From Humibacter ginsenosidimutans (GTDB lineage: Bacteria > Actinomycetota > Actinomycetes > Actinomycetales > Microbacteriaceae), in contig NZ_CP042305.1 in assembly GCF_007859675.1 (NCBI RefSeq), positions 3,844,001 through 3,908,000 of the forward strand: a stretch of 64,000 nucleotides of DNA, written 5' to 3'. The notes beneath the pieces were generated by a model. That model did no database searches, was not told the origin of the DNA, and saw nothing but the letters and a program-made list of their open reading frames with translations. Each line of letters begins with the position of its first letter. The stretch's first letter is position 1. A program made the translations under genes and the position numbers. Below are positions 56,272-64,000 of the stretch, piece by piece.

Positions 56272-59163
56272 ATGCACGACGAGTCCCCCAACTCGCGCCG
56301 TGATCGTCGCTCTGACGAGACCCCCGGATCGGCATTCGACGCACTCGGTCTGAGTGCGCTGTTCGGCGACCCGACGAGCGAGATCCCCGTGGTGGATGCC
56401 TCGGGCCCGGCATTCGCACCCCCCGCCGACGCTGCACCGCAGGCGCCGACCTTCTCGTGGCTCGCCGACGAGCCCGCTCGTGCGCCCTGGACGCCGGCGA
56501 GCGAGTCCGTGCGGCCGGACACCGACGGCGGTGTCGCGTTCGCCGACACCATCGGGCAGCCGCCGGCCGGTGTCGTTCCGCCGGCGCCGATCATCCCGCC
56601 GACGTTCTCGGTCGTGCCGCCGGCCGCGTCTGCGCCGGACGACGTCAGCGGTGCGCAGCATCTCGATGCACCGTGGACTCGTCGCCCCGTCGACCAGCAG
56701 CCCGTCGATGCGTCAGACGAGCGTGCGGCGTCGGGGCGTGAAGGGGCGCACGGCGGTCTGCCGTGGCTCTCCAGCGACACGGCGGCCGTGGCGATCGCGG
56801 CGTCGGCGCGCTCCGCCTCGTTCAACTGGCTCGACGACGAGCACGACTCGCACGGCACGGCGGCACCGTTCGGCACGGTGGCGCCTCAGCCGATGCACGA
56901 CCTCCGATCGTTCGAGGCTCCGGCCGAAGCCCTCCGCCCGTTCGAAGATCAGCGGGCCCCGTTCGAAGACCAGCAGGCAGAGCTTCGTGCCTCCGGGGTC
57001 GATCACGCGACGGACACGCTGCCATTCGATGCCCCGTCGCCGCAGACCCGGCCCTTCGACGCCTTCGCGACCGATCAGACAGCGCCGGTCGTCGGCGGAT
57101 TCCCCTACGACGACGCCACACACGCCTTTGCCGCGGTCGGGCCCGCGCGGATACCCGACGGTGACGTCGGCGAACCGGATGCCGCTGCCTTCTTCTCCTC
57201 TGCGTTCGGCGCGGATGACGGTCACGAGGGCGAAGGCCACGAAGCCGAGCGGTATGGCGCATTCGACCCGTCAGGCACTGCTGCGTCGGTTTCGTCGGCA
57301 GGGATCTTCGAGGCCGGACGACAGGCGCCTTGGGAATCCGATGCCGGGCAGATGCACGGGGAGTCCACGGACACACAACGGCCGGCGTGGCAATCCCCGC
57401 AGGTCGAGTCTGCGCCGTGGGCAGCGGCGCACGCCTCAGCACCGCTGCGGGCACGAGACCTGCCGTTCGGCGACGATGATGCGCACGGCGGCGCAGCCGA
57501 CAGCGCGGCGGACTCTGCAGCCGATGGTGCGACGGAAGCCTTCGGCGGCTTCGCGGCGTTCGGTGCCGCAGGTGCCGCGAGCGGGTCAGGTGGGACTGCA
57601 GGCGGCGGGGATGCCGGCTCTGGCGGCGGTGGAGCCGGCGGTGGTTCAGGGCGCGGCGGCTCCGGTCGAGGGCGCGGTGGCGGGGCTTCGCGCGGGGGCT
57701 CGGGGAGCGGAGGCCGCGGAAGCGGGCCGCTGGCGGGCATCCTCACCTGGATCCGGCACAATCCGCGCACGTCGCTGATCGCGGGAATCGCCGCCGGCGT
57801 CGTGCTGCTCAGCGGACTCTCCTTCGGTCTCGGCGCTGCGACAGCGCCGGCCAACGCCGTCGGCACCGCGGCTGCTCACCCCAGTGCGACGCCGTCTCCG
57901 ACACCGACGGTGCGTCCGACACCCTCCGCGATCGCGCAGGCGAGCAAGGTGCGAACCTGCTCGGTGGCGTCGTATGCGGCAGACGCCGGCTTCGGCACGC
58001 TCGAGGCCCAGGTGCGCAATGCCTCCACCGGCGAGGTGCTCTACGATCGCAACGGGTCGAATCCCGCACCGACGGCGAGCGTGCTCAAGATGCTCACCGC
58101 TGCGGCGGCGTTCAGCGTGCTCGGCCCGAACTATCGGGTGCCGACCATCGTGGTGAAGGGAACCCAACCCGGTCAGGTCGTCGTCATCGGCGGCGGCGAC
58201 GTGACGCTGACTCGCCTGCCGACGGGGGAACAGTCGTTCTACACCAACGCGCCGCACCTCGACGATCTGGCGAACCAGGTGAAGCAGGCGTGGAACGCCG
58301 ATCCGTCCACCGCCGGTCAGCCGATCACGTCGCTCGTCGTCGACACGTCGCTCTACTCCGGTCCGGTCTGGCTGTCGAGCTGGGACGAACACGAGGAGCG
58401 TGTCGTCGAAGGCTCGACGCCGTACATGACGTCGTTCATGGTCGACGGCGACAGGGACGACCCGACAGCTGTCGAGTCACCGCGCAGCGCAGACCCGGTC
58501 GGTCGCGCCGCGCAGGCTCTCGCCGACGACCTCGGCGGCGGCATCACGATCAGCCAGGGCACCGCGCCGGCGGGCGCCAAACAGCTCGGCGAGGTGCAGT
58601 CGCAGCCGGTCTCCGCGCTCGTCGAGCAGGCGCTGACGTACTCCGACAACACGATCATGGAGGAGCTGGCCAGGCTCGTCGCCATCAAGACGGGAGCAGG
58701 CAACTCGTTCTCGGCCATCAACGCTGGCACGCTGAAGGGCCTGCAGAGCTACGGCATCCCGACCACCGGTCTGTACTTCGCGGACGGGTCGGGCCTGAGC
58801 GCGGACAACAGGGTGCCGGCCTCGTACCTCACCCAGTTCTTGATCAAGGTGCTGAACCGGCAGGGATCGCTCGGCGCGATCTACGACGGGTTTCCGGTGG
58901 CCGGCCAGACGGGCACGTTGGGGCCCGGATACGGGCGATTCGACGGCTCCTTCTCGTCGAACGCCGTCGGCCACGTGAACGCCAAGACGGGTTGGATCAA
59001 CACGTCGAGAACGCTCGCCGGAGTCATCCACGCCAAGGACGGCACCAACCTCACGTTCGCGATCTATGCGCTGAACTATCCGGGGGACGACGCCGCACTG
59101 AACGCGATCGACAACCTCACGACGGCGTTCTACGAGTGCGGCAACAACCTCTCCAACTACTGA
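56272..59163 (+). CDS. dacB: D-alanyl-D-alanine carboxypeptidase (S13/PBP4) with long N-terminal extension
   Basis: 963 residues; a -10-like TACACT at 56259-56264 places the start almost leaderless before the ATG. Residues 1-490 are low-complexity, acidic and Pro/Ala-rich, with related short motifs FSWLADE, LPWLSSD and FNWLDDE, then a Gly/Arg-rich stretch. One membrane helix (about 505-525) follows, so the extension is predicted cytoplasmic. The periplasmic S13 domain has Ser603 and Lys606 in ASVLK, SDN at 791-793 in YSDNTIME, and Lys905 in AKTG. The enzyme should trim or cleave peptidoglycan peptides. The extension is far longer than in usual DacB proteins. Confidence 0.9.
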   Translation: MHDESPNSRRDRRSDETPGSAFDALGLSALFGDPTSEIPVVDASGPAFAPPADAAPQAPTFSWLADEPARAPWTPASESVRPDTDGGVAFADTIGQPPAGVVPPAPIIPPTFSVVPPAASAPDDVSGAQHLDAPWTRRPVDQQPVDASDERAASGREGAHGGLPWLSSDTAAVAIAASARSASFNWLDDEHDSHGTAAPFGTVAPQPMHDLRSFEAPAEALRPFEDQRAPFEDQQAELRASGVDHATDTLPFDAPSPQTRPFDAFATDQTAPVVGGFPYDDATHAFAAVGPARIPDGDVGEPDAAAFFSSAFGADDGHEGEGHEAERYGAFDPSGTAASVSSAGIFEAGRQAPWESDAGQMHGESTDTQRPAWQSPQVESAPWAAAHASAPLRARDLPFGDDDAHGGAADSAADSAADGATEAFGGFAAFGAAGAASGSGGTAGGGDAGSGGGGAGGGSGRGGSGRGRGGGASRGGSGSGGRGSGPLAGILTWIRHNPRTSLIAGIAAGVVLLSGLSFGLGAATAPANAVGTAAAHPSATPSPTPTVRPTPSAIAQASKVRTCSVASYAADAGFGTLEAQVRNASTGEVLYDRNGSNPAPTASVLKMLTAAAAFSVLGPNYRVPTIVVKGTQPGQVVVIGGGDVTLTRLPTGEQSFYTNAPHLDDLANQVKQAWNADPSTAGQPITSLVVDTSLYSGPVWLSSWDEHEERVVEGSTPYMTSFMVDGDRDDPTAVESPRSADPVGRAAQALADDLGGGITISQGTAPAGAKQLGEVQSQPVSALVEQALTYSDNTIMEELARLVAIKTGAGNSFSAINAGTLKGLQSYGIPTTGLYFADGSGLSADNRVPASYLTQFLIKVLNRQGSLGAIYDGFPVAGQTGTLGPGYGRFDGSFSSNAVGHVNAKTGWINTSRTLAGVIHAKDGTNLTFAIYALNYPGDDAALNAIDNLTTAFYECGNNLSNY

Positions 59164-59234
59164 CAGCGCTCTCGGCCTGTTCGCGTCCACATCCTTCGTT
59201 CTGACGTGCGCGACCACGGCCGTAGGCTGGGAGA

Positions 59235-60434
59235 ATGAGCGTCGAAGAGGCCGTCATCGTCGATGTGGTGCGTACCCCGAGCGGACGAGGCAAACCGGGA
59301 GGCGCCCTCAGCGGCAAGCACTCCGTCGACCTGCTGGGCGACCTGCTCGCCGAGCTGGTGCGCCGCAACGACCTCGACCCCGGCACGGTCGATGATGTGA
59401 TCGCCGGCTGCGTCGCCCAGGTGGGGCAGCAGTCCTACAACGTGGCGCGCAACGCCGTGCTCGCGGCCGGGTTTCCCGAGCATGTGCCCGCGACCACGAT
59501 CGACAGGCAGTGCGGCTCGAGCCAGCAGGCAGCGCACTTCGCGGCCCAGGCGGTCATGGCCGGTGTGCAAGACGTCGTGATCGCCTGCGGTGTGGAGTCG
59601 ATGAGCACGATCCCCATGGGCACCTCGACCCTCGGACGCGACCCTTATGGCGAGCGGATCGCCGCGCGCTATCCGGACGGCCTGGTGGGTCAGGGCGTCT
59701 CCGCCGAGCTCATCGCACAGAAGTACGGCTTCGGCCGTGACGAGCTCGACGAGTTCAGCGCACGCTCGCACCGACTCGCCGCCGAGGCGGCAGAGGCGGG
59801 GGAGTTCGACCGCGAGCTCGTGCCCGTCGAGGTGGTGGATGCCGCCGGCGGCAGCAGCATCGTCACCGCTGACGAGACGGTGCGTCCGGCCACCACGGCG
59901 GAGGGTCTCTCCGGCCTGAACCCGTCGTTCCGCACGGATGCCCTCGCCGCCCGGTTCCCGGAGCTGGACTGGAAGATCACCCCTGGCAACTCGTCCCCGC
60001 TCACCGACGGCGCTTCCGCCGCGCTCATCATGAGCGCGCGGCGTGCCGAGCAGCTGGGGCTGACGCCGCGGGCCCGGTTCCACGCCTTCGCGGTCACGGG
60101 AAGCGACCCGCTCTACATGCTGACGGGCGTGATGCCGGCGACGGCACGCATCCTCAAGCAGACCGGACTGAACCTCGACGACATCGACGCCTACGAGGTG
60201 AACGAGGCCTTCGCCCCCGTGCCGCTCGCCTGGTTGAAGGAGTTCGGGGCGGACCCCGAGCGGCTGAACGGCGACGGCGGGGCGATCGCGCTCGGGCATC
60301 CGCTCGGCGCCAGCGGCACGCGGCTGCTGGGCACATTGCTCGCGCGCCTCGAACGTACGGGCGGCAGGTACGGACTGCAGACCATGTGCGAGGGCGGCGG
60401 CATGGCGAACGCGACCATCATCGAGCGGCTCTGA
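59235..60434 (+). CDS. Acetyl-CoA acyltransferase (thiolase)
   Basis: 399 residues. Thiolase II/FadA type: nucleophile Cys93 in [30 protein letters not shown], and the second Cys in CEGGGMAN. It catalyses thiolytic cleavage of 3-ketoacyl-CoA in beta-oxidation or condensation of two acetyl-CoA. Followed after 29 bases by a short-chain dehydrogenase, so the pair may carry the last two steps of an acyl-CoA degradation route. Confidence 0.92.
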   Translation: MSVEEAVIVDVVRTPSGRGKPGGALSGKHSVDLLGDLLAELVRRNDLDPGTVDDVIAGCVAQVGQQSYNVARNAVLAAGFPEHVPATTIDRQCGSSQQAAHFAAQAVMAGVQDVVIACGVESMSTIPMGTSTLGRDPYGERIAARYPDGLVGQGVSAELIAQKYGFGRDELDEFSARSHRLAAEAAEAGEFDRELVPVEVVDAAGGSSIVTADETVRPATTAEGLSGLNPSFRTDALAARFPELDWKITPGNSSPLTDGASAALIMSARRAEQLGLTPRARFHAFAVTGSDPLYMLTGVMPATARILKQTGLNLDDIDAYEVNEAFAPVPLAWLKEFGADPERLNGDGGAIALGHPLGASGTRLLGTLLARLERTGGRYGLQTMCEGGGMANATIIERL

Positions 60435-60463
60435 GCCGGACGAATACGATCCCGGAGGGATAT

Positions 60464-61249
60464 ATGCAGATCACGGAATGCAGTGCGCTCGTCACCGGCG
60501 GTGCGTCGGGACTGGGCAACGGGACGGCACGCGTGCTGGCCGAGGCCGGCGCGAAGGTGGTCATCGTCGACCTGCCGTCGTCGCGCGGCGAAGAGGCCGC
60601 CGCCGAGCTCGGCGGCGTCTTCGTGCCCGCCGACGTGACGAACGCCGACCAGGTGCGGCAGGCAGTGGATGCCGCGCAGCGGCTCGCCCCGCTCCGCGTC
60701 ACCGTGAACTGCGCGGGCATCGCCACCGCGGGACGAACGGTGGGCAGAGAAGGCCCGCTCGCGTTGGACGCGTTCGAGCGCACGATCCGCATCAATCTCA
60801 TCGGAACGTTCAACGTGACCAGGCTCGCGGCCGCTGCGATGTCCGCGAACGAGCCGGTCGAGGCGCAGGTGCTGCCGGGCATCCCGGCGACCGGCGAGCG
60901 CGGCGTGATCGTGAACACGGCATCGGTCGCCGCGTTCGACGGCCAGATCGGACAGGCCGCGTACTCGGCGTCGAAGGGCGGCGTGGCGTCCATGACCCTG
61001 CCGCTGGCCCGCGACCTGTCGAAGCTGCTGATCAGGGTGATGACCATCGCGCCCGGCATCATGCAGACGCCGATGATGGCGGGCATGCCCGACGACGTGC
61101 AGCGGTCGTTGGAGGAGCAGATCCCGATGCCGTCACGCATGGGCACACCGGCGGAATACGCAGCTCTCGTGCGCCACATCGTGGAGAACCCTCTGCTGAA
61201 CGGCGAGGTCATTCGTCTCGACGGCGCGATCCGCATGCAGCCGAAGTAG
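60464..61249 (+). CDS. Short-chain dehydrogenase, 3-hydroxyacyl-CoA dehydrogenase type 2-like
   Basis: 261 residues from the ATG at 60464 with GGAGGG ahead. Cofactor motif [17 protein letters not shown], catalytic Ser in NTASVAAF, Tyr167 and Lys171 in YSASKGG. The pattern [21 protein letters not shown] is that of HSD17B10-type enzymes, which oxidise 3-hydroxy-2-methylacyl-CoA or related esters. This fits the thiolase beside it. Confidence 0.87.
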   Translation: MQITECSALVTGGASGLGNGTARVLAEAGAKVVIVDLPSSRGEEAAAELGGVFVPADVTNADQVRQAVDAAQRLAPLRVTVNCAGIATAGRTVGREGPLALDAFERTIRINLIGTFNVTRLAAAAMSANEPVEAQVLPGIPATGERGVIVNTASVAAFDGQIGQAAYSASKGGVASMTLPLARDLSKLLIRVMTIAPGIMQTPMMAGMPDDVQRSLEEQIPMPSRMGTPAEYAALVRHIVENPLLNGEVIRLDGAIRMQPK

Positions 61250-61256
61250 GAGGGCG

Positions 61257-61736
61257 CTACCCGCGTGCCGCCGTCGCGCCCTCTGCCTCGAGCCGCTTCT
61301 GCAGGGCGTTCCCGGCCGGTGAGCCGGTCGTCAGCGCGCCGAGCACGCGTGTGAGCGCAGCCGCGTCATCCGTCGTCACCGCACCGTCGATGGCGTCGTA
61401 GAGCTGATCTTCGATCTCTCGAACCTGCTCCGCCTTGTCCGCACCCTGTCGAGTGACCGTGAGCCGCACCTGTCGCCGATCGTGCTCTCCGGCCTCCCGC
61501 TGCACGAGACCCGCCGTGACGAGCCGGTCGACGATGCGGCTCGGACTGGTGCCGCTGTCGCACACCAGCATGTCGCCGAGCTGCTTCAGAGCGAGCGGCC
61601 CGTGATCGGCGATGATGCGCAGCGCCTCGGACTGCGCGGGGGTGAGGCCGATCAGCGAGAGCGCCGCGGTGAGCTGCCTGTTGCCCTCGCGCTGGGCGGC
61701 GAGGATCAGGTAGCGGAGGTGTTCGGCGGTTCTCAA
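61257..61736 (-). CDS. MarR-family regulator
   Basis: 159 residues from a TTG at 61736, preceded by GGAGTG eight bases away and four bases after the upstream gene's stop, so it is coupled to it. Winged helix: LTPAQSEALRIIADHGPLAL, LKQLGDMLVCDSGTSPSRIV as recognition helix, and wing EHDRRQVRLTVT. Likely represses its own operon through the tandem sites at 62621-62650. Confidence 0.85.
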   Translation of the reverse strand: MRTAEHLRYLILAAQREGNRQLTAALSLIGLTPAQSEALRIIADHGPLALKQLGDMLVCDSGTSPSRIVDRLVTAGLVQREAGEHDRRQVRLTVTRQGADKAEQVREIEDQLYDAIDGAVTTDDAAALTRVLGALTTGSPAGNALQKRLEAEGATAARG

Positions 61737-61740
61737 CGGG

Positions 61741-62607
61741 TCACTCCTTGTACTGCAGCAGCGCCGATCGCAGGAGATCGGCAGCCGCGGGGTCGTGGGC
61801 GGCGAGCACGGGCATGCCCGGAAAACGCGCGGCCAGCCGATTCACATTCTGCGTCGTCAGGTGCAGCTCCTTGCGGTTTCCGACACCCGGAACGCGATCG
61901 GCTGCCAGCAGTTTCGCATCATAGGTGAGGTCGCCGACGAAGAGCATGGTCGGAAGGCCGTCGCTGCGCAACAGCAGCGACAGCGAGCCCGGCGTGTGGC
62001 CCGGTGTGGGCAGGAGGAGCAGCGAGCCGTCGCCCATCACGTCGTGAGCGTGCGTGAACGGCGCGATCGAGTCATCCTGCGCGGGCTTCGGGGTGACCGG
62101 CACCCAGTCGAGGCCGGGAAGCCGGATGTGGTCGCGCAACAGGCCGTCGAGCACGGCGAACGGCTTGTCGACCGACTCGAGGTCGGTGCCGCTCACCAGG
62201 ATCTGCGCCGACGAGGGAAGCTCCCGCAGCCCGCCGATGTGATCCTGGTGGAGATGCGACAGGATCGCGATGCGCACGTCGGCGATGTCGTGGCCGAGGT
62301 CGTGCAACTGCTCGCTGAGCGTCGCGTCCTGCGGAATGTCGAACTTGGCGAGCCGGCGGTAGTTGTGACCGACCACGCCTCCTGGAAAGTATGTGGGGTC
62401 GGTGACCGAGCGCCTGTCTTGACCCGTGTCGAAGAGCACCAGCCCTTTCTCGTGCTCGATCACGTACACGTTGATCGGTCGCGGACCGGTCCAGCGACGA
62501 GACGTGTTCAGCCACCAGAGCAGCGGCGTGCCGTTGGTCTCGACGTGCTCCGGCCGGATCTGCACGCTCCCGGTGCTGATCACCGAGACCTTCTTCACCT
62601 TGTTCAT
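61741..62607 (-). CDS. Metallo-beta-lactamase-fold hydrolase (lactonase-like)
   Basis: 288 residues from the second ATG (62607), which leaves four bases after AGGAGG; the first ATG at 62610 is too close to that site. MBL fold with zinc ligands in ILSHLHQDHIGG, LLPTPGHTPGS and VFVGDLTYD, resembling the AttM/AiiA-type N-acyl-homoserine or gamma-butyrolactone lactonases (NVYVIEHEKGLVLFDTGQD). A lactone substrate is plausible but not proven. First gene of a two-gene operon with the MarR regulator. Confidence 0.83.
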   Translation of the reverse strand: MNKVKKVSVISTGSVQIRPEHVETNGTPLLWWLNTSRRWTGPRPINVYVIEHEKGLVLFDTGQDRRSVTDPTYFPGGVVGHNYRRLAKFDIPQDATLSEQLHDLGHDIADVRIAILSHLHQDHIGGLRELPSSAQILVSGTDLESVDKPFAVLDGLLRDHIRLPGLDWVPVTPKPAQDDSIAPFTHAHDVMGDGSLLLLPTPGHTPGSLSLLLRSDGLPTMLFVGDLTYDAKLLAADRVPGVGNRKELHLTTQNVNRLAARFPGMPVLAAHDPAAADLLRSALLQYKE

Positions 62608-62620
62608 CATTCCTCCTGAT

Positions 62621-62650
62621 AGATGTCATGACATAGATGTCGTGACATCT
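62621..62650. promoter_or_regulatory. Tandem MarR operators
   Basis: Two adjacent palindromes: the first (62621-62636) contains the perfect 12-base core ATGTCATGACAT, the second (62635-62650) is AGATGTC-GT-GACATCT. Their centres are 14 bp apart. They cover the transcription start and leader of the lactonase-marR operon. Confidence 0.75.
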
Positions 62651-62679
62651 ATTGTGGGAAGGAGAGGCCCGGAAGTCAA
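62651..62679 (-). promoter_or_regulatory. Promoter of the lactonase-marR operon
   Basis: On the minus strand, -35 TTGACT (62679-62674), exact 17-base spacer, -10 CACAAT (62656-62651). The predicted start near 62644 lies inside the second MarR operator. Confidence 0.65.
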
Positions 62680-62705
62680 GTCGGGTCGAGAATCCGCGGG
62701 TGCGA

Positions 62706-64000
62706 CTACTCCCCGAGGGGGCCGGAGTGCTCGGCGAGGAACGAGTACAGCTCGGCGTCGTCCACCCCGGGGAAGGCGCCAGTGGGCAGCGGCGACAGGA
62801 TGTGCGCGTGCAGTCGTGCGCTCGGCCACGCTCGGTCGGCCCACTCGGTCTCGAGTGAGGCATCCGCGCTGCGGCAGCAGGTGGGGTCCGGGCATGTCGA
62901 GACGGCGCGGGCCGTGGTCTCCCGGCCGCGGAACCACTTGGCATCCGCGAACGGCACCCCGATCGTCACCGTGAAGCCGCCGTCGTCGCCGCGCCCGGTC
63001 TGTGTCGCACACCAGTATGTTCCGGCGGGCGTGTCGGTGTACTGGTACAGCTCGGTGGTGCGGTTCGTCTGCGTGAACGCATCGCGCGCGCTCCACTTCT
63101 TGCACACCAGCTGGCCCTCGATGGCGCCGGTGACGTCGGTGGGCAGCGGCAGCCCGTCGTTCTCGTAGCCCTTGTAGAGGGCGCCGTCTTCGCCGACCCG
63201 CAGAAAGTGCATCCGCATGCCGAGATGCACCGTGATGAGGTTCGTCAGCCGTAGGGATGCCGTCTCGTGCGTCACCCCGAACGCGTCGCGGAAGTCTTCG
63301 ACGGCCAGGTCGCGATCCTTCTTCGCCTCCTGCAGAAACGACACCGCAGCCGACCGCGGCATGAGGCAGCACGCCGCGAAGTAATTGATCTGCATGCGCT
63401 GCCGAAGGAACTCCGCATAGCTTTCCGGGCGCTCGTGGCCGAGCACGCGATGGGCGAGCGCCTGCAGGGCCATCGAGCGCAGTCCGTGACCGCCGGGAAT
63501 GGATGCCGGCGGCAGGTAGATGCGCCCGTTCTCCAGATCGGTGATCGACCTTGTCGACTTCGGCAGGTCGTTGACGTAGACCAGCTCGAACCCGAGATGC
63601 TTCGCCATGACGCTCACCTCGCGGTGGGTGAGCGCGCCCGAGACGTGCCCAGACGCCTTCACGTGCTCCTCCGCGAGGTCTTCGATGTCGGGCAGGTAGT
63701 TGTCGCGAGCGCGCATCCACTCGCGCAGCTCGGTGTTGGCGCGCCTGGCCTCCTCGGGCGTCGCGATCGCCTTGCTCGCCTGCCTGGCGAGCTCGCGGTG
63801 CAGGCCGACGAGCGCGGCGAGCGTGGGTGTCGGCGTGCCCTTCGTCGGCCGCACGACGGGCAGTCCGAGGGCGGTGTAGAGAGGGGATGCCTGTGCCCGG
63901 CCCAGTTCGAGCTCGTACGCCGTGCGCTCGTCCGGCGGCTCCGCCACCAGAAGGGTGGCGAGGTCGACGCCGATCGCGCTCGCGATCGACTGCAGCACGG
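62706..64000 (-). CDS. ramB: RamB-like acetate/short-chain fatty acyl regulator, C-terminal part
   Basis: Over 430 residues are visible; the N-terminus, with the Xre-type helix-turn-helix, lies beyond the window. The middle matches the IrrE/ImmA-like domain (MALQALAHRVLGHERPESYAEFLRQR and FAACCLMPRSAAVSFLQEA, with a degenerate zinc motif), and the C-terminus matches the DUF2083/ScfR domain with conserved cysteines (STCPDPTCCRSAD). RamB represses or activates glyoxylate-cycle and acetate genes in corynebacteria and mycobacteria. The presence of acs in the same region is consistent with that role. Confidence 0.85.
   Translation of the reverse strand, partial: VLQSIASAIGVDLATLLVAEPPDERTAYELELGRAQASPLYTALGLPVVRPTKGTPTPTLAALVGLHRELARQASKAIATPEEARRANTELREWMRARDNYLPDIEDLAEEHVKASGHVSGALTHREVSVMAKHLGFELVYVNDLPKSTRSITDLENGRIYLPPASIPGGHGLRSMALQALAHRVLGHERPESYAEFLRQRMQINYFAACCLMPRSAAVSFLQEAKKDRDLAVEDFRDAFGVTHETASLRLTNLITVHLGMRMHFLRVGEDGALYKGYENDGLPLPTDVTGAIEGQLVCKKWSARDAFTQTNRTTELYQYTDTPAGTYWCATQTGRGDDGGFTVTIGVPFADAKWFRGRETTARAVSTCPDPTCCRSADASLETEWADRAWPSARLHAHILSPLPTGAFPGVDDAELYSFLAEHSGPLGE

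Overview
The window is chromosomal DNA from a high-GC Gram-positive actinobacterium, most likely of the family Microbacteriaceae. The reasons are the very high GC at third codon positions, the topA-tmk-holB order followed by a secreted tripeptidyl-peptidase-like hydrolase, a 6C RNA next to a tad pilus locus, a PonA2-like PBP joined to a metallophosphoesterase, and LAxTG (sortase E-type) surface anchors. I cannot name the genus. I see no insertion sequence, prophage, integrase or CRISPR array; the DNA looks like a continuous core and niche-adaptive chromosome segment.

Layout. 1-3.3 kb: end of malate:quinone oxidoreductase and a surface-anchored lamin-tail-domain protein. 3.4-5.5 kb: arylamine N-acetyltransferase and a radical SAM protein of the Rv2578c type with a LexA box at its start. 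5.6-8.7 kb: a three-gene signalling unit (histidine kinase, degenerate kinase-like membrane protein, NarL/LuxR regulator). 8.8-13 kb: thymidine kinase, a luciferase-like oxidoreductase, a 22-bp tandem repeat, and a divergent LysR/YeiH pair. 13-20 kb: a LacI-controlled sugar-uptake and oxidation cluster (aldo/keto reductase, ABC binding protein, two permeases, aldehyde dehydrogenase). 20-30.7 kb: a lipoprotein plus a 2189-residue repeat-built surface protein, followed by a large ATP-binding LuxR (LAL/MalT-like) regulator. Three copies of an exact-spacing direct repeat, GGGTGAA-N5-GGGTGAA, lie upstream of the lipoprotein/surface operon, upstream of the regulator gene, and upstream of a structured leader with a small ORF. 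This looks like a self-contained regulon and is the most interesting item in the window.

31-40 kb: tRNA-Pro, then three related class A penicillin-binding proteins and a metallophosphoesterase, all on the minus strand; the two PASTA-less copies share a His-to-Glu change in the first transglycosylase motif. 40-43 kb: a DUF4177 protein, a RidA protein and acetyl-CoA synthetase. 43-47 kb: 6C RNA and a compact tad pilus operon with an apparent TadB-TadC fusion. 47.6-54 kb: DNA topoisomerase I, thymidylate kinase, DNA polymerase III delta' and a secreted peptidase. 54-59 kb: TetR regulator, tRNA-Thr, a Gfo/Idh/MocA oxidoreductase and a D-Ala-D-Ala carboxypeptidase with a very long N-terminal extension. 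59-64 kb: thiolase and short-chain dehydrogenase, a MarR/lactonase-like operon with tandem operators, and a RamB-like acetate regulator cut by the window end.

Functional themes are cell-wall assembly and surface display (four PBPs, two sortase-type surface proteins, a pilus), acetyl-CoA and fatty-acid metabolism (Acs, thiolase, SDR, RamB) and DNA replication. All assignments come from reading translated sequence and motifs; no database search was run.
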